Assembly: GCA_900754255.1 (NCBI GenBank)
Contig: CAAECI010000018.1
Coordinates: forward strand, 1-29,837
Origin: an uncultured Succinivibrio sp.
GTDB lineage: Bacteria; Pseudomonadota; Gammaproteobacteria; Enterobacterales; Succinivibrionaceae
DNA: 29,837 nt
Direction of reading: 5' to 3'
The notes beneath the pieces were generated by a model that worked only from the letters and a program-made list of their open reading frames with translations, was not told where the DNA came from and made no database searches. Shown in pieces: positions 1 to 9,116 of this stretch (position 1 is the stretch's first letter; each line of letters opens with the position of its first letter). Position numbers and translations under genes: made by a program.

Positions 1-137
1 TATTTTTCAGTAGATAAACTAAAATTGTTAAGATTTAACCTGTTCAGAAATATAGTGTAAGAACTCTGATCGAGATCTTAGGGTCTTAAGAAGGCAGATA
101 AGCAATACACGCTGAAGATCTCAAATGCAAAAAAATC

Positions 138-1752
138 ATGGTATTAAATCATAATTCAAGCTCATCATTACCAATTGGGATCAGTGATTTTTCCATCTTA
201 AGACAGGAAAAAAGGATATATGTTGATAAGACGGTCGCATTGGACGAGCTCGTAAGGGAGCAAGGCTTCTATTTTCTCTCCCGTCCCCGACGCTTCGGCA
301 AAAGTCTGCTTATAAGTAGCATCGAATCGCTATTTCGTGACGGCGTTAAATACTTTAAAGGTCTGTATATTGAGAAGAAATGGCACGATCGCTGATATCC
401 AGTAATTCATCTAGATTTTTCCATGTGTAGCGAATTTTTATCAATTGAAGAGTTCAAGTGCGATTTTCTACGTATGGTGAAAGATGCTGTTGCCGCAGCA
501 GGAATAGATTTTCCACCTAAAGATCAAGAAGATCCTGACTCAACTCCGGCAAGATTTAAAAGAATTTTTTATAGAAAAGATCTGCCGCATATAGTTCTTC
601 TGATTGATGAATACGACGCTCCTCTTAACAGCTGTCTGCATGATCGCCATCTTTTTGAGCTCGTAAAAAATGAACTTAACAAATTCTATGCGGTGATCAA
701 ACAATGCTCCTCCAAATTCCGTCTCGTCTTCATAGCCGGGATCTGTCGCTATAAAAATTTGGGGATCTTTTCGGGCGTAAACTTTATGACGGACATAAGC
801 CTAAGCCCCGAATTCGGAACACTGCTCGGATATACAAGGGAGGAATTGCAAAAATTCTTTTCTTCCTAATATAGAATGCGCCGCCAGCGTACTTAGGCTC
901 TCAAGGGAGAAATGTATTGACGAAATGGCAAGCCATTATGAAGGCTATTGCTTTGACAGACAGGCCTCGACCCACGTTTTTTCTCCCTAGTCCGTACTAA
1001 ACTTTTTAAAAGATCCAAAGGCAGGTTTTAGAAACTATTGGTACGACAGTGCCGGCAGACCATCAATGCTACTCAATTACATCAAGAGTCACAATTTAAA
1101 GGATCCTGTCTTTTACGGATCTGATCAAAGGATCTCAGAATACAAATTAGACTCCAGTCAGGGGCTTGAGGATATAGATGATGTGTCATTGCTAGTTTCG
1201 ACAGGTTATCTGACCATTAAAAGTTCCGATCAGGGCAGCAAGGTTTTCACTGTCAATTACTCAAATGCCGAGGTCGCTTATTCTTTGTCCGCGCTCTATC
1301 TTGAGGAGCTCTTTGGAAAAAATGCAGATCTCATGATCGAGACCTCGGCGCTTACCCTTTTCTCTACATACTCCCCCGATGAAATCATTAAGCGTCTTAA
1401 CACCACATTTGCCTCGATAGATTATGCAAGATATCCCGTAAAGGATGAGGCTGTATTGCGTAGCTTTGTACAGATCTATTTGATAGGGGGCGGCATACGC
1501 GGTATAGATATTGAAAAGCACAATGCCTTCGGTCGCTCAGACATAGAGTTTAAGGCCCGGGATCGTTACTTCGTAATGGAACTTAAATTTGCCCGAGCAG
1601 GCGATGATGAAGGACAGCTTCTTGAAAAAGCCAAGGAACAAATTCTAAAGCGGCACTATGGGGAAAATGCTCACCCTGAGCTTAAGCATATACGTATAGC
1701 GCTTGTCTTCTCCGCAGAAAAGCGTCAATTTGTAGAGAGCGCTTGTTTTTAG
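138..1752 (+). pseudogene. Broken AAA-ATPase / PD-(D/E)XK nuclease-like protein
   Basis: This is one ancestral reading frame now split in three. The N-terminal part has the family opening (LPIGISDFS, then YVDKT) and a Walker A-like SRPRRFGKSLL. After an in-frame TGA at 393-395 the same frame continues as YPVIHLDFS and reaches a Walker B, LLIDEYDAPL. Near 855-866, in a T-rich stretch, the reading moves by one base. The new frame runs through 988-990, a TAG where family members have the Trp of NPWSVLNFL, and continues to 1752. The C-terminus keeps a nuclease-like signature (GRSDIEF, then MELKF). Intact members pair an AAA-ATPase-like domain (PF09820) with PDDEXK_9 (PF08011); their role is poorly known. 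Both nonsense codons fit TGG (Trp) to TGA or TAG changes. Three separate lesions make an assembly error unlikely. I judge it non-functional. Confidence 0.85.
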
Positions 1753-1761
1753 ATCGGGATG

Positions 1762-1785
1762 TACTCCGCATAAAAATGCGGAGTA
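1762..1785. other. Perfect hairpin between convergent genes
   Basis: A 10-bp perfect stem (TACTCCGCAT and its complement) closes an AAAA loop. It lies between the 3' ends of the broken nuclease gene and the minus-strand MFS gene. Neither strand shows a run of four or more U directly after the stem, so it is not a classical terminator. It may still stabilise or end transcripts from either side. Confidence 0.5.
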
Positions 1786-1807
1786 TAAAAAGCCTCTCCC
1801 CTTACGA

Positions 1808-3016
1808 TCAAGCAGGTTTTTTCTGCAAATCGGGCAAAAATCCGGCGAAGATCCCCAAGAGCGGCAGCAGTGAGCTTACGTAGAATACGAAGATTATGCC
1901 GGTTAGATCGGCCATCCATCCGAAAAATGCACTTCCCAAGCCCCCAAGACCGAACATCAGTCCATAGAAGAAGCCTGCGATCATACCTACGTGATCGGGC
2001 AGAAGATCGGTTGCATACACCAAAATGGAGGCAAAGGCCGAGGAAATGATAAAGCCTGATAGGGACGCACAGACAACAGTCCCTATAAGATCAAGATGCG
2101 GCATGGCAGCGGCAAAGGGAGCAGCGCCGAATATTGAAAGCCAGATCACGTATTTTCTACCGATACGATCGCCGAGCACTCCTCCTATCAGAGTACCTGC
2201 AGCCGAGCAGCCTAAAAATACGAACAGACATATTTGCGAGAAGCGCACCGATTGTGAAAACTTCTCCATCAAAAAGAAGGTGTAATAGTTGGTAATGCAG
2301 GCACTGTAAAAGTGCTTGGAAAACACCAAAAACACCAGCAGACACAAAACAATGATCTTGGCTCTGACTGAGAGGTTGCAGGTAGATCTTGCGGCCTTTT
2401 TACGAGCGTTTAAAGCATATTTAAGACGTGCGGCATACCAGGATCCGGCCTTTAACAGCAGCAATGATGCCAAAACGGCCGCAGCGGCAAAGAAGGCGAT
2501 GGATTTTTGTCCGAACGGAAGCACTATGAGAGCAGCCAGCAGCGGTCCCACGGCCGTACCGGTGCTACCTCCCACCTGAAAGACGGATTGGGCAAAGCTC
2601 TTACGCCCTCCCGAGGCTATCTGTATCACTCGCGAGGCGGTGGGATGAAACATAGAGGAGCCGAAGCCGATGAGACTTACTGCAATCAGAATAAGTGCAT
2701 AGCTTTCCGAGAAGGAAAGAAGCATGACGCCTGCAAAGGAGAAAAGCATGCCCAAACTTAAGGAATAAGGGCGCGGATGCTTGTCGGCGTAATATCCGGT
2801 AAGCGGCTGCAGTATTGACGACGTACACTGATACACCAAGGTGATCATGCCTATTTTGGCAAATGAAAAGCCGAAGTTTTCCTTCAATATGGGATAGATG
2901 GAGGGAACGACGGACTGCAACATGTCATTTAGAAAATGAGAAAGACTGATAATGACGAGTACGGCAAAAACCGTTCCTTCGGTATCAACCTTAAATGCTA
3001 TGCTTTCCTTTCTCAT
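1808..3016 (-). CDS. fsr: MFS exporter, fosmidomycin resistance (Fsr) type
   Basis: A 402-residue inner-membrane drug/proton antiporter of the major facilitator superfamily. About 12 hydrophobic segments are visible. The signatures HFLNDMLQS near the N-terminus and GFGSSMFHPTASR at the end of the first half are characteristic of the fosmidomycin resistance protein, and a motif-A-like GYYADKHPRPYS follows helix 2. The reading frame opens further upstream at a TTG (3026-3028), but I chose the ATG at 3014-3016 because GGAG sits six bases before it and overlaps that TTG. Known members export fosmidomycin and some other small molecules; the natural substrate here is unknown. It stands alone, convergent with the broken nuclease gene. 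Confidence 0.85.
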   Translation of the reverse strand: MRKESIAFKVDTEGTVFAVLVIISLSHFLNDMLQSVVPSIYPILKENFGFSFAKIGMITLVYQCTSSILQPLTGYYADKHPRPYSLSLGMLFSFAGVMLLSFSESYALILIAVSLIGFGSSMFHPTASRVIQIASGGRKSFAQSVFQVGGSTGTAVGPLLAALIVLPFGQKSIAFFAAAAVLASLLLLKAGSWYAARLKYALNARKKAARSTCNLSVRAKIIVLCLLVFLVFSKHFYSACITNYYTFFLMEKFSQSVRFSQICLFVFLGCSAAGTLIGGVLGDRIGRKYVIWLSIFGAAPFAAAMPHLDLIGTVVCASLSGFIISSAFASILVYATDLLPDHVGMIAGFFYGLMFGLGGLGSAFFGWMADLTGIIFVFYVSSLLPLLGIFAGFLPDLQKKPA

Positions 3017-3152
3017 TATTTTCTCCAAAGGATCCTTTGCCTATCGTCCTTGAGGCAGTGTCTCTTAAAACGTCGATCCTGTTTTCTTAGTCAATCGATG
3101 CCCCAAATATTCCGCTGCGCTTTAAATAAGGAGGGATCCAAAAGGCAGGAAC

Positions 3153-3185
3153 AAAAAAATTAAGGAGAGCTCTGTCGCCCTCCCT
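3153..3185 (-). terminator. Possible terminator after the MdaB-like gene
   Basis: On the minus strand a 6-bp stem with one bulged T (AGGGAG against CTC-T-CCT) is followed by TTAATTTTTTT. It lies about 25 bases after the stop of the MdaB-like gene. The bulge and the extra bases before the U-run make it only moderately convincing. Confidence 0.4.
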
Positions 3186-3209
3186 CACTTCCTCGGCATC
3201 AAGAAAATT

Positions 3210-3785
3210 TCACTTAAGCAAATGCTTCAAATGCGCCTTGAAGCTTTCAATACATTGCTCTGCCTCATCTGCCTTTGAAGTCTCATTACAAGAGAACTCC
3301 GGCAAGGCCTCCATTCCGAGGCATGCGCAGGCATTGTACAGATGAAAGAGCAAAGTGTGCATATAGGATGAGTTTTCATCCTTTCTTTGCTCCTCAAATG
3401 GGCAAAACTTTGCGTGAAATACTCCCGAAATAAAAAAGCTCTTGCCGGCAAGTCGTGAAAATGCGGCATTTTTCGCATGTACGTCCGAAGACTTCAAAAA
3501 CTCCGCCGCCCCTGCTTGTAAAAGCTCCTCCAAGTATTTTTTGACCGGCCAAGGTTCCCCCGTACAGCCTACGGGAAATTGCCAGATCACGGCATCGCAC
3601 CACAGAAATTTTAGGATCTCCTCATTAAGATCATAGCCGTCCCTGATGTCGGTCACGACCGCCTCAAGATCAAGATCCTGCAAAAGCGCATAGGCTCCGG
3701 CACAAAGCCTGTCATTTATAAGATCTGCGCTTGCTCCTGATTTACGGGAGCCGTTAATGATGAGGATCCTATTTATTTTTCTCAT
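3210..3785 (-). CDS. MdaB-like NAD(P)H-dependent flavin oxidoreductase
   Basis: A 191-residue cytoplasmic flavodoxin-fold protein (Flavodoxin_2 family). E. coli MdaB, an NADPH:quinone reductase, is 193 residues and shares the layout. The protein begins with a beta-strand plus phosphate-binding segment (ILIINGSRKSGAS). In the middle it has FLWCDAVIWQFPVGCTGEPW followed by VKKYL, which matches MdaB's FLWADVVIWQMP...GAPWTVKKY region. The C-terminal part has LGMEALPEFSCN, like MdaB's LGMEPLPTF. Expected chemistry is two-electron quinone reduction through FAD, protecting against redox-cycling compounds. It starts 35 bases after the D-amino-acid aminotransferase on the same strand, so the two are probably co-transcribed. 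Substrate is not resolvable from sequence. Confidence 0.8.
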   Translation of the reverse strand: MRKINRILIINGSRKSGASADLINDRLCAGAYALLQDLDLEAVVTDIRDGYDLNEEILKFLWCDAVIWQFPVGCTGEPWPVKKYLEELLQAGAAEFLKSSDVHAKNAAFSRLAGKSFFISGVFHAKFCPFEEQRKDENSSYMHTLLFHLYNACACLGMEALPEFSCNETSKADEAEQCIESFKAHLKHLLK

Positions 3786-3820
3786 GCCTGTCTTCCTTGT
3801 GATCGTGGCCTTCGATGCGC

Positions 3821-4678
3821 TCAGCCGTCTATCTGTCCCGTGATGCGAAGGTACTCGTTAAGATTGGACATTCCGATTTTCCGCAAAGTTAATGGATCAC
3901 GTCCTCCCACCCTAACACCGTCTATTGAGCCTACGCTTTGGCAAAAATCTGACGAGGAGGTAATGATCACCTCATCGGCTTGCATCATTTCGTCAACGGT
4001 AAAGGTCTTTTCCAAAACCGGAACGCTTTCGCGATAACAGGCATTTATCAGATGAGTCTTGCCTATACCGCGCAGAATGAATTCGTCGTTGGGGTGAGAT
4101 ATGAAGATCCCGTCCTTCAAAATGCTGATATTGGAATGAGCGCATTCCGTAACTACACCGTCGCGGTGCAATATGGCTTCAAAGCAGTCCTGCTTGCAGG
4201 CCTTGCGGTAGGCCATGACCGAGGGGATCAAATTAAGCGTTTTAATATTGCAAAGCTCAAATCTGTTGTCCCTTACGGTTATGCATGACACGGGAGCGGG
4301 CAATTCATGCGGTATGTCCTCAAGCGGCCTTACGAAGGCCATGATCTTGCCCTTGAGATCGTCGTCATAATTATGATTGCGCCAGGCTATACCGCGCGAC
4401 ACCTGCCAGTATACGAAATGAGTGTTACCGTCTACCTCTCCTGCCATTTGTGTAAGTAAGTGGCCAAGATCCTCCTTGGACATGGGGATCTTGATATCAA
4501 GCGCGGCGGCACTTGAATAGAAGCGGTCAAGATGCTCCTCAAGCAGATACACCTGTCCCTTATAAGCAATGGTTGCATCGTAGACTCCGTCTCCGAAGAA
4601 ATGCGATCTGTCATCAAAGGGAACAAAGATATCGGAGGAAAGTCCGCTTTTTCCGTCGTAATAAACTATTTCCTGCAT
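3821..4678 (-). CDS. dat: D-amino-acid aminotransferase (class IV, PLP)
   Basis: A 285-residue fold-type IV PLP enzyme, close to the 282 residues of the Bacillus enzyme. The Schiff-base lysine is K146 in CNIKTLNLIP and the cofactor-tuning glutamate is E178 in VVTECAHSN. The D-enzyme carboxylate trap is present as Y33 (GDGVYD), R100 and H102 (WRNHNY). These residues separate it from branched-chain aminotransferases and aminodeoxychorismate lyases of the same fold. It interconverts D-alanine, D-glutamate and 2-oxo acids, which can feed peptidoglycan precursors. AAGGAT precedes the ATG at a normal distance. It is the first gene of a probable two-gene unit with the MdaB-like reductase. Confidence 0.9.
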   Translation of the reverse strand: MQEIVYYDGKSGLSSDIFVPFDDRSHFFGDGVYDATIAYKGQVYLLEEHLDRFYSSAAALDIKIPMSKEDLGHLLTQMAGEVDGNTHFVYWQVSRGIAWRNHNYDDDLKGKIMAFVRPLEDIPHELPAPVSCITVRDNRFELCNIKTLNLIPSVMAYRKACKQDCFEAILHRDGVVTECAHSNISILKDGIFISHPNDEFILRGIGKTHLINACYRESVPVLEKTFTVDEMMQADEVIITSSSDFCQSVGSIDGVRVGGRDPLTLRKIGMSNLNEYLRITGQIDG

Positions 4679-4876
4679 TTTCTATCCTTACTACTGCTTA
4701 AATATCTGCATATTTCTTAATTATACAAATAATCAGGAGTGGCCGATTTTTTGCTCTCATTCTTGATTAAAAACACATGAAGAAATTTATACGCCGCAGA
4801 TGCGCCGTGCCCTTTATAAAGGAGTTCTGAGTTAACAATATCTGTTGCAATACGTTTGCCTGCACAAACAGGACGT

Positions 4877-4902
4877 TTGACAATTTCCTTTGATGATATA
4901 CT
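4877..4902 (+). promoter_or_regulatory. Candidate sigma-70 promoter, extended -10
   Basis: A consensus TTGACA lies at 4877-4882 and an extended -10, TGATATACT, at 4894-4902. The 14-base spacer is short, so the extended -10 may carry most of the strength. Transcription would start near 4909, after the first possible ATG of the next reading frame (4890). This is one reason for choosing a downstream start for that gene. Confidence 0.35.
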
Positions 4903-4973
4903 TAAAAGGTAAGGCTTTTAGTCACGTTCTTCTCTTTAGGCAATTTCATCCCCATATAAGCAAAGCGCATAAC

Positions 4974-5453
4974 ATGTATCAGGTAAAAGACGGCGATTAT
5001 GCTCAGGCCATTGCAGATCTTAACGAAAGCTCTCTTAAGAGATTTCGTCAGGAATGCGAGGCTTCACTAAAAGATCATTTATCTCACTCAGCTGCAGTGC
5101 CGGCTAGCTATACGGTTCTGACTGCTCACGGATCGCGCCGTGCCGACGATGCACAAAGCCTCAAGGCCGTTCAAGAGGATGAGAAGCGTTTTGACGATCT
5201 GCGCCAAAGAGAGCTTAACCACGATCCTCAAGTAGAAAGTGCAGCGTATGTAAACAAAAAAGCCTTAAAAAACAAATTATCCCCCGTGATCGTCGTGATC
5301 GGCGTTTTTTTAATGTTTGCCCTGATCGGACTGCAACCGTTACGGCGAACGGGGCTTTTTGATCCCATGTTTTTATGTTTCATCTTTGTGGCCGCTTTGA
5401 TTATTTTCGGCGGTCTTTCCGGTAAAAAACACCGCGGCAAAGGGAGGAAATAA
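4974..5453 (+). CDS. Small membrane protein of unknown function, upstream of nfeD
   Basis: I do not recognise this protein. From the chosen ATG it has 159 residues. It has a charged, soluble N-terminal half (starting MYQVKDGDYAQ) and two hydrophobic segments near the C-terminus (IVVIGVFLMFALIGL and LFDPMFLCFIFVAALIIF), and it ends in a basic tail (GKKHRGKGRK). The frame is open back to 4890, but that ATG overlaps the best promoter candidate. Neither start has a strong ribosome binding site, so the N-terminus is uncertain. It ends three bases before nfeD, whose Shine-Dalgarno lies inside its last codons. This makes it the first gene of an operon with nfeD and qmcA and suggests an envelope role. 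Confidence 0.6.
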   Translation: MYQVKDGDYAQAIADLNESSLKRFRQECEASLKDHLSHSAAVPASYTVLTAHGSRRADDAQSLKAVQEDEKRFDDLRQRELNHDPQVESAAYVNKKALKNKLSPVIVVIGVFLMFALIGLQPLRRTGLFDPMFLCFIFVAALIIFGGLSGKKHRGKGRK

Positions 5454-5456
5454 ATC

Positions 5457-5876
5457 ATGATCTCAGAAATTCTTCTTTGGTTCATTGCCTTCTGCATGAT
5501 CTTAGGTGCGGAAATGGTGCTCTCTACGGTTTACCTGCTGGCTTTGGCCGCAGGTGCCTTGGCCGCAGCCCTCAGCTGCGTCGTAGGCGGTACTACCGCC
5601 GCCCACGTTACCATTGCCGCGATAGTTACCGTTGCAGGCGTAGTCATCACCTTTATCATCCAACGACGCAGAAAACAGCATAAAAGCACTGACATAACCT
5701 CATCTCCAGATATAGGACACAGAGTCAAGGTCGAGAAGGTAAACGATGGTAAAGCCCGCGTATATTACCGCGGGACCTTTTGGGATGCCGCAGGAGATCA
5801 CGAGGATCTGACATGCGGGATCTGGTACATAGCCCGTGTCGACGGAAATCGCCTTATCTTAAGAAAAAATAAATAG
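5457..5876 (+). CDS. NfeD-family membrane protein, partner of QmcA
   Basis: A 139-residue short-form NfeD protein, like E. coli YbbK. The N-terminal half is hydrophobic (about residues 4-68, two to three membrane segments). It is followed by basic residues (IQRRRKQHK) and a C-terminal OB-fold-like domain (residues about 85-139) with VYYRGTFWDA and GNRLILRKNK, typical of the NfeD fold. GGAGG lies just before the ATG. NfeD proteins are nearly always encoded beside SPFH proteins and are thought to act with them in membrane microdomains. The next gene is exactly such an SPFH protein, 10 bases away. Confidence 0.87.
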   Translation: MISEILLWFIAFCMILGAEMVLSTVYLLALAAGALAAALSCVVGGTTAAHVTIAAIVTVAGVVITFIIQRRRKQHKSTDITSSPDIGHRVKVEKVNDGKARVYYRGTFWDAAGDHEDLTCGIWYIARVDGNRLILRKNK

Positions 5877-5886
5877 GAGAATAGCC

Positions 5887-6831
5887 ATGAATGACGGCTC
5901 TTTTATTACCGAGGGCTTGACCGCTGCCCTTTTCATATTGATCATTGCCGTGATCTTCGCCATAAAATCTATAAAGGTGATCCCGCAACAGCATGCTTGG
6001 GTGATCGAGCGCTTCGGAAAGTTCAATAAGGTATTAAATCCCGGCCTTAATTTCATCGTCCCCTTCATCGATAGGGTGGCCTATAAACACTCTTTAAAGG
6101 AGGTACCTCTCGATACCCCTTCTCAGATCTGCATAACCCGCGATAACACACAGCTGTCGGTGGACGGAGTTTTATTCTTTCAGGTAACCGATCCCGAGCG
6201 CGCTTCCTACGGAACCTCCAATTATCTCGTGGCCATCACGCAGCTGGCACAGACCACGCTACGCTCGGTCATAGGTCGCATGGAGCTTGATAAGACCTTT
6301 GAGGAACGCGACATCATCAACAATCAGGTGGTAGCCGCCATCGATGAGGCCGCCTTAAACTGGGGAGTTAAGGTTCTGCGCTATGAAATTAAGGATTTAA
6401 CTCCCCCCGCCGTCATTTTGCAGGCCATGCAACAGCAGATCACCGCCGAAAGACAAAAGCGTGCCGTGATCGCAGAATCAGAGGGTAAAAAGCAAGAGCA
6501 GATCAACCTGGCCACCGGTGCACGTGAAGCCGCCATCGCCAAATCCGAAGGTGAAAAGCAATCCGAGATCAATATTGCCGAGGGTCGTGCACAGGCAACC
6601 TTGACCCTCGCTGAGGCTACGGCCGAGGCCCTCTCCAAGATCGCCGCCGCTACCACGCAACAAGGCGGTGAGACTGCCGTTAATTTGAAGGTGGCCGAAC
6701 GCTATATCGAGGCCTTTGCAAATCTGGCCAAGAGCGGCAATACCCTCATCGTTCCAAGCAATTTAAGCGATGTGTCGGGTATGGTGGGATCGATGATGAA
6801 GATCATTGAAAACACCAAGGCCAAGAATTAG
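5887..6831 (+). CDS. qmcA: SPFH (stomatin/prohibitin) membrane protein QmcA
   Basis: A 314-residue protein (E. coli QmcA is 305). An N-terminal membrane anchor (about residues 9-27) is followed by the SPFH domain, with VIPQQHAWVIERFGKF and LNPGLNFIVPFIDRV. A long Ala/Glu/Lys-rich coiled coil follows, carrying two copies of an SEG-K-Q-QIN-A-G-A pattern between residues about 195 and 245. The C-terminus has LIVPSNLSDVSGMVGS, typical of stomatin-like proteins. QmcA oligomerises into membrane-bound cage-like assemblies and is linked to FtsH-dependent quality control in E. coli. It is the last gene of the operon with the unknown membrane protein and NfeD, and a strong terminator follows. Confidence 0.92.
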   Translation: MNDGSFITEGLTAALFILIIAVIFAIKSIKVIPQQHAWVIERFGKFNKVLNPGLNFIVPFIDRVAYKHSLKEVPLDTPSQICITRDNTQLSVDGVLFFQVTDPERASYGTSNYLVAITQLAQTTLRSVIGRMELDKTFEERDIINNQVVAAIDEAALNWGVKVLRYEIKDLTPPAVILQAMQQQITAERQKRAVIAESEGKKQEQINLATGAREAAIAKSEGEKQSEINIAEGRAQATLTLAEATAEALSKIAAATTQQGGETAVNLKVAERYIEAFANLAKSGNTLIVPSNLSDVSGMVGSMMKIIENTKAKN

Positions 6832-6852
6832 CCCGCACCCATTGCCCATTAC

Positions 6853-6891
6853 AATTACTTCCGACTAAAAGCGCGGAAGTAATTTTTTTTT
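6853..6891 (+). terminator. Rho-independent terminator after qmcA
   Basis: An 11-bp perfect stem (AATTACTTCCG at 6853-6863 with its complement at 6874-6884) closes a 10-base loop. The final T of the stem runs into an uninterrupted T tract to 6891. It lies 21 bases after the qmcA stop and closes the operon. Confidence 0.93.
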
Positions 6892-7059
6892 GAAAGCCCC
6901 AATCTTTCAAGCTCTCCATTAAAATATATGCATATGCTGGGATCTGTTGGTTCCATAATTTAACACCATAGCTTGACGCCGAGTCTTAGGCCCTTTTTCA
7001 GCTGTGATCGTAAGAGCGGCATAATTTGCGCTTAAGGCCTTTTTTATATGCGGTGATCC

Positions 7060-9006
7060 ATGTTTAAGAAAAATAAAGACGTATATGATTTTCAGGATCC
7101 ACGTGATCCTGCGCAGCATTCATTCTCCATATTGCACATTCTCTGTCGCATAAGCATGATGATCGGGGCGATCATCACCTTTGCCCGCAATCTTGTCGCC
7201 AATATCCTTTTTTTGGGTCTGGTGCTCGTGTGCATCGTCGCCTATAACCTAAGTGACGACATTGAAAACAGCGCCGTCGTCATCTCCGGGGGCGATCAAA
7301 ATCCGCTTGAAATTGCCAAGGGACCGGTATTGTGGCTCGATCTGAACGTAGATCTCGACGATCTGCCCTTGCCTGAGGACAGGATCTCGCAGCTTTTCAT
7401 GAATTTCTCAAGCGAGCTCGGTAAGGCCCGTACTCTCTCCGTAAACGATGTGATCGCTGCGCTCAATGCAGCCGCAGACGATCCCGATCTCAAAACGGTG
7501 GTGGCAGATATGTCGGAGATGAATGTTGCCTCCGTCCAAAGCGTTGAGCGTATAGTCAGAGCCTTTGACGAATTCAAGAAAAAAAGCGGCGGCGAAAAGA
7601 AGCTCATAGTCTTCTCGTCCTATTTTGATCAGGCCTCCTATGTTGCCGCCTCACACGCCGACGAAATAGTGCTCGATCCCATGGGCGGGATCGGCTTACG
7701 TGGGATCTCCATGAACTCTCTGTATTACGGTCCCCTGCTCGAGCGCTTTAAGCTCACTCCCTACGTATTTAAGGCCGGATCACACAAATCGGCGGTAGAG
7801 CCCATGCTTTACGACGCCATGTCGCCGGAGGTAAAAAAGGAGTATGAGCATTTGGCCACCTCCCTATGGAGCGAGGTTGAAAAGCTGGTTAAGACGGGAC
7901 GTCCTCAAATCAAAGGCCCCCTCTTGCCCGCCCCCGATCTCTATATAGAAAAGCTCCGCGAGGCAAAAGGTGACAGCGCTCGCTTTGCCTTAAATTACGG
8001 ACTTTGCGACTCCCTTATGACCTTCGACGAGCTCAAAAAACAGCTGGCCGCTCTATATCCGTCAAGGGATGATCCCAAAAGTCCCGAGATCACCGACGGC
8101 AACGACTATATACAATATTTAAAGGCCTCAAAGCAAAACCAAAGATCAGCGCCCGGCATCGCCGTCATCTACGGTACGGGAACCATTTCCCCTTATACCG
8201 AAAGCTCACGCAGCTTCTCTGCTGAAAACTTCGAGCTGCTCACCGATGCCGTCCTGAAGGACAAAAATAACAAGGGCGTACTCATTTATCTTGATTCGGG
8301 CGGCGGCGAGGTGATCGCCTCGGAGGAAATACGACGCCTGATCAAGAGCATGTCCGAAAAGGGCTTGAAAACCGCGGTATACATGGCCGATATGACGGCC
8401 TCGGGCGCCTATTGGGCAGCCAGTGCCGCCTCGCATATTTATGCATCCCCCACTACGCTTACAGGCTCGATCGGTGTTTTTGCAACCTCGATAGGTGCCC
8501 ATCGTCTGCTTAACGAATACGGGGTAACACAGGACGGAGTATCAACCTCCCCGCTTGCCGAAAGCCCCGTGGCCAAAGCCATGGATCCCAATGTGCAAAA
8601 AATTGCCGAGCTGGAGGTAGGGAATATCTATGATCGCTTTATAAACCTGGTGGCCTCATCCCGCGGACTTGACGTCAAGAATGCGCCCGTTTTTGCCGAG
8701 GGACGCGTATTCACTGCTCAGGATGCAAAAAAGCTCGGACTTATCGATGAGATCACCTCCTTTGATGAGGCTTTGGATGCCTTAAAAGCAGAATGCGATC
8801 TTAAGGACGAGGAAGGAGTAGTGCGCTTCATTACCGTGCCCGTAGGATCTCCTGCAGGACTTATTTCCAAGCTTCTTATAAGCAATTTTGGATCCTTCAT
8901 GCCCGAGGGAGCCCTCAAGCTTCTTGTCAGGGATGTTGCAGCCGCGAAAAAAGAAAAGCGTCCGCAAATGCTTATGGCTGTGGAGGCGGCCCGTCCTAAG
9001 CTTTGA
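7060..9006 (+). CDS. sppA: Signal peptide peptidase SppA, long (67K) type
   Basis: A 648-residue membrane-anchored serine protease that degrades cleaved signal peptides from the periplasmic side. A cytoplasmic N-terminus of about 43 residues precedes one membrane segment (about 44-64). Two tandem peptidase S49 domains follow. The catalytic dyad is split between them as in E. coli SppA: the general base is K243 in AGSHKSAVEP and the nucleophile is S448 in TASGAYWAAS. The oxyanion region LDSGGGEV lies at 411-418. The long N-terminal cytoplasmic extension is a little more than the E. coli form has. The site before the ATG (GGTGATCC) is a weak ribosome binding site. The gene has its own terminator. 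Confidence 0.93.
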   Translation: MFKKNKDVYDFQDPRDPAQHSFSILHILCRISMMIGAIITFARNLVANILFLGLVLVCIVAYNLSDDIENSAVVISGGDQNPLEIAKGPVLWLDLNVDLDDLPLPEDRISQLFMNFSSELGKARTLSVNDVIAALNAAADDPDLKTVVADMSEMNVASVQSVERIVRAFDEFKKKSGGEKKLIVFSSYFDQASYVAASHADEIVLDPMGGIGLRGISMNSLYYGPLLERFKLTPYVFKAGSHKSAVEPMLYDAMSPEVKKEYEHLATSLWSEVEKLVKTGRPQIKGPLLPAPDLYIEKLREAKGDSARFALNYGLCDSLMTFDELKKQLAALYPSRDDPKSPEITDGNDYIQYLKASKQNQRSAPGIAVIYGTGTISPYTESSRSFSAENFELLTDAVLKDKNNKGVLIYLDSGGGEVIASEEIRRLIKSMSEKGLKTAVYMADMTASGAYWAASAASHIYASPTTLTGSIGVFATSIGAHRLLNEYGVTQDGVSTSPLAESPVAKAMDPNVQKIAELEVGNIYDRFINLVASSRGLDVKNAPVFAEGRVFTAQDAKKLGLIDEITSFDEALDALKAECDLKDEEGVVRFITVPVGSPAGLISKLLISNFGSFMPEGALKLLVRDVAAAKKEKRPQMLMAVEAARPKL

Positions 9007-9043
9007 TCAAGGAAGGAAATTTTGAACCTTAATACCTAAGCTT

Positions 9044-9079
9044 TAAGATCCGATCCTATGTGTTCGGATCTTATTTTTT
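9044..9079 (+). terminator. Rho-independent terminator after sppA
   Basis: A 10-bp stem (TAAGATCCGA at 9044-9053 and its complement at 9064-9073) closes a 10-base loop, followed directly by six T. It starts 37 bases after the sppA stop. Confidence 0.9.
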
Positions 9080-9116
9080 GAGCGTCCGTATGCTCAAAAA
9101 TACCTGCCCTTTTTGC

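Noticed and set aside
393..395. TGA recoded as Trp or selenocysteine in the nuclease-like gene
   Set aside because: The same gene also has a TAG and a frameshift, and other genes in the window use TGA as a normal stop, so decay is the simpler explanation.
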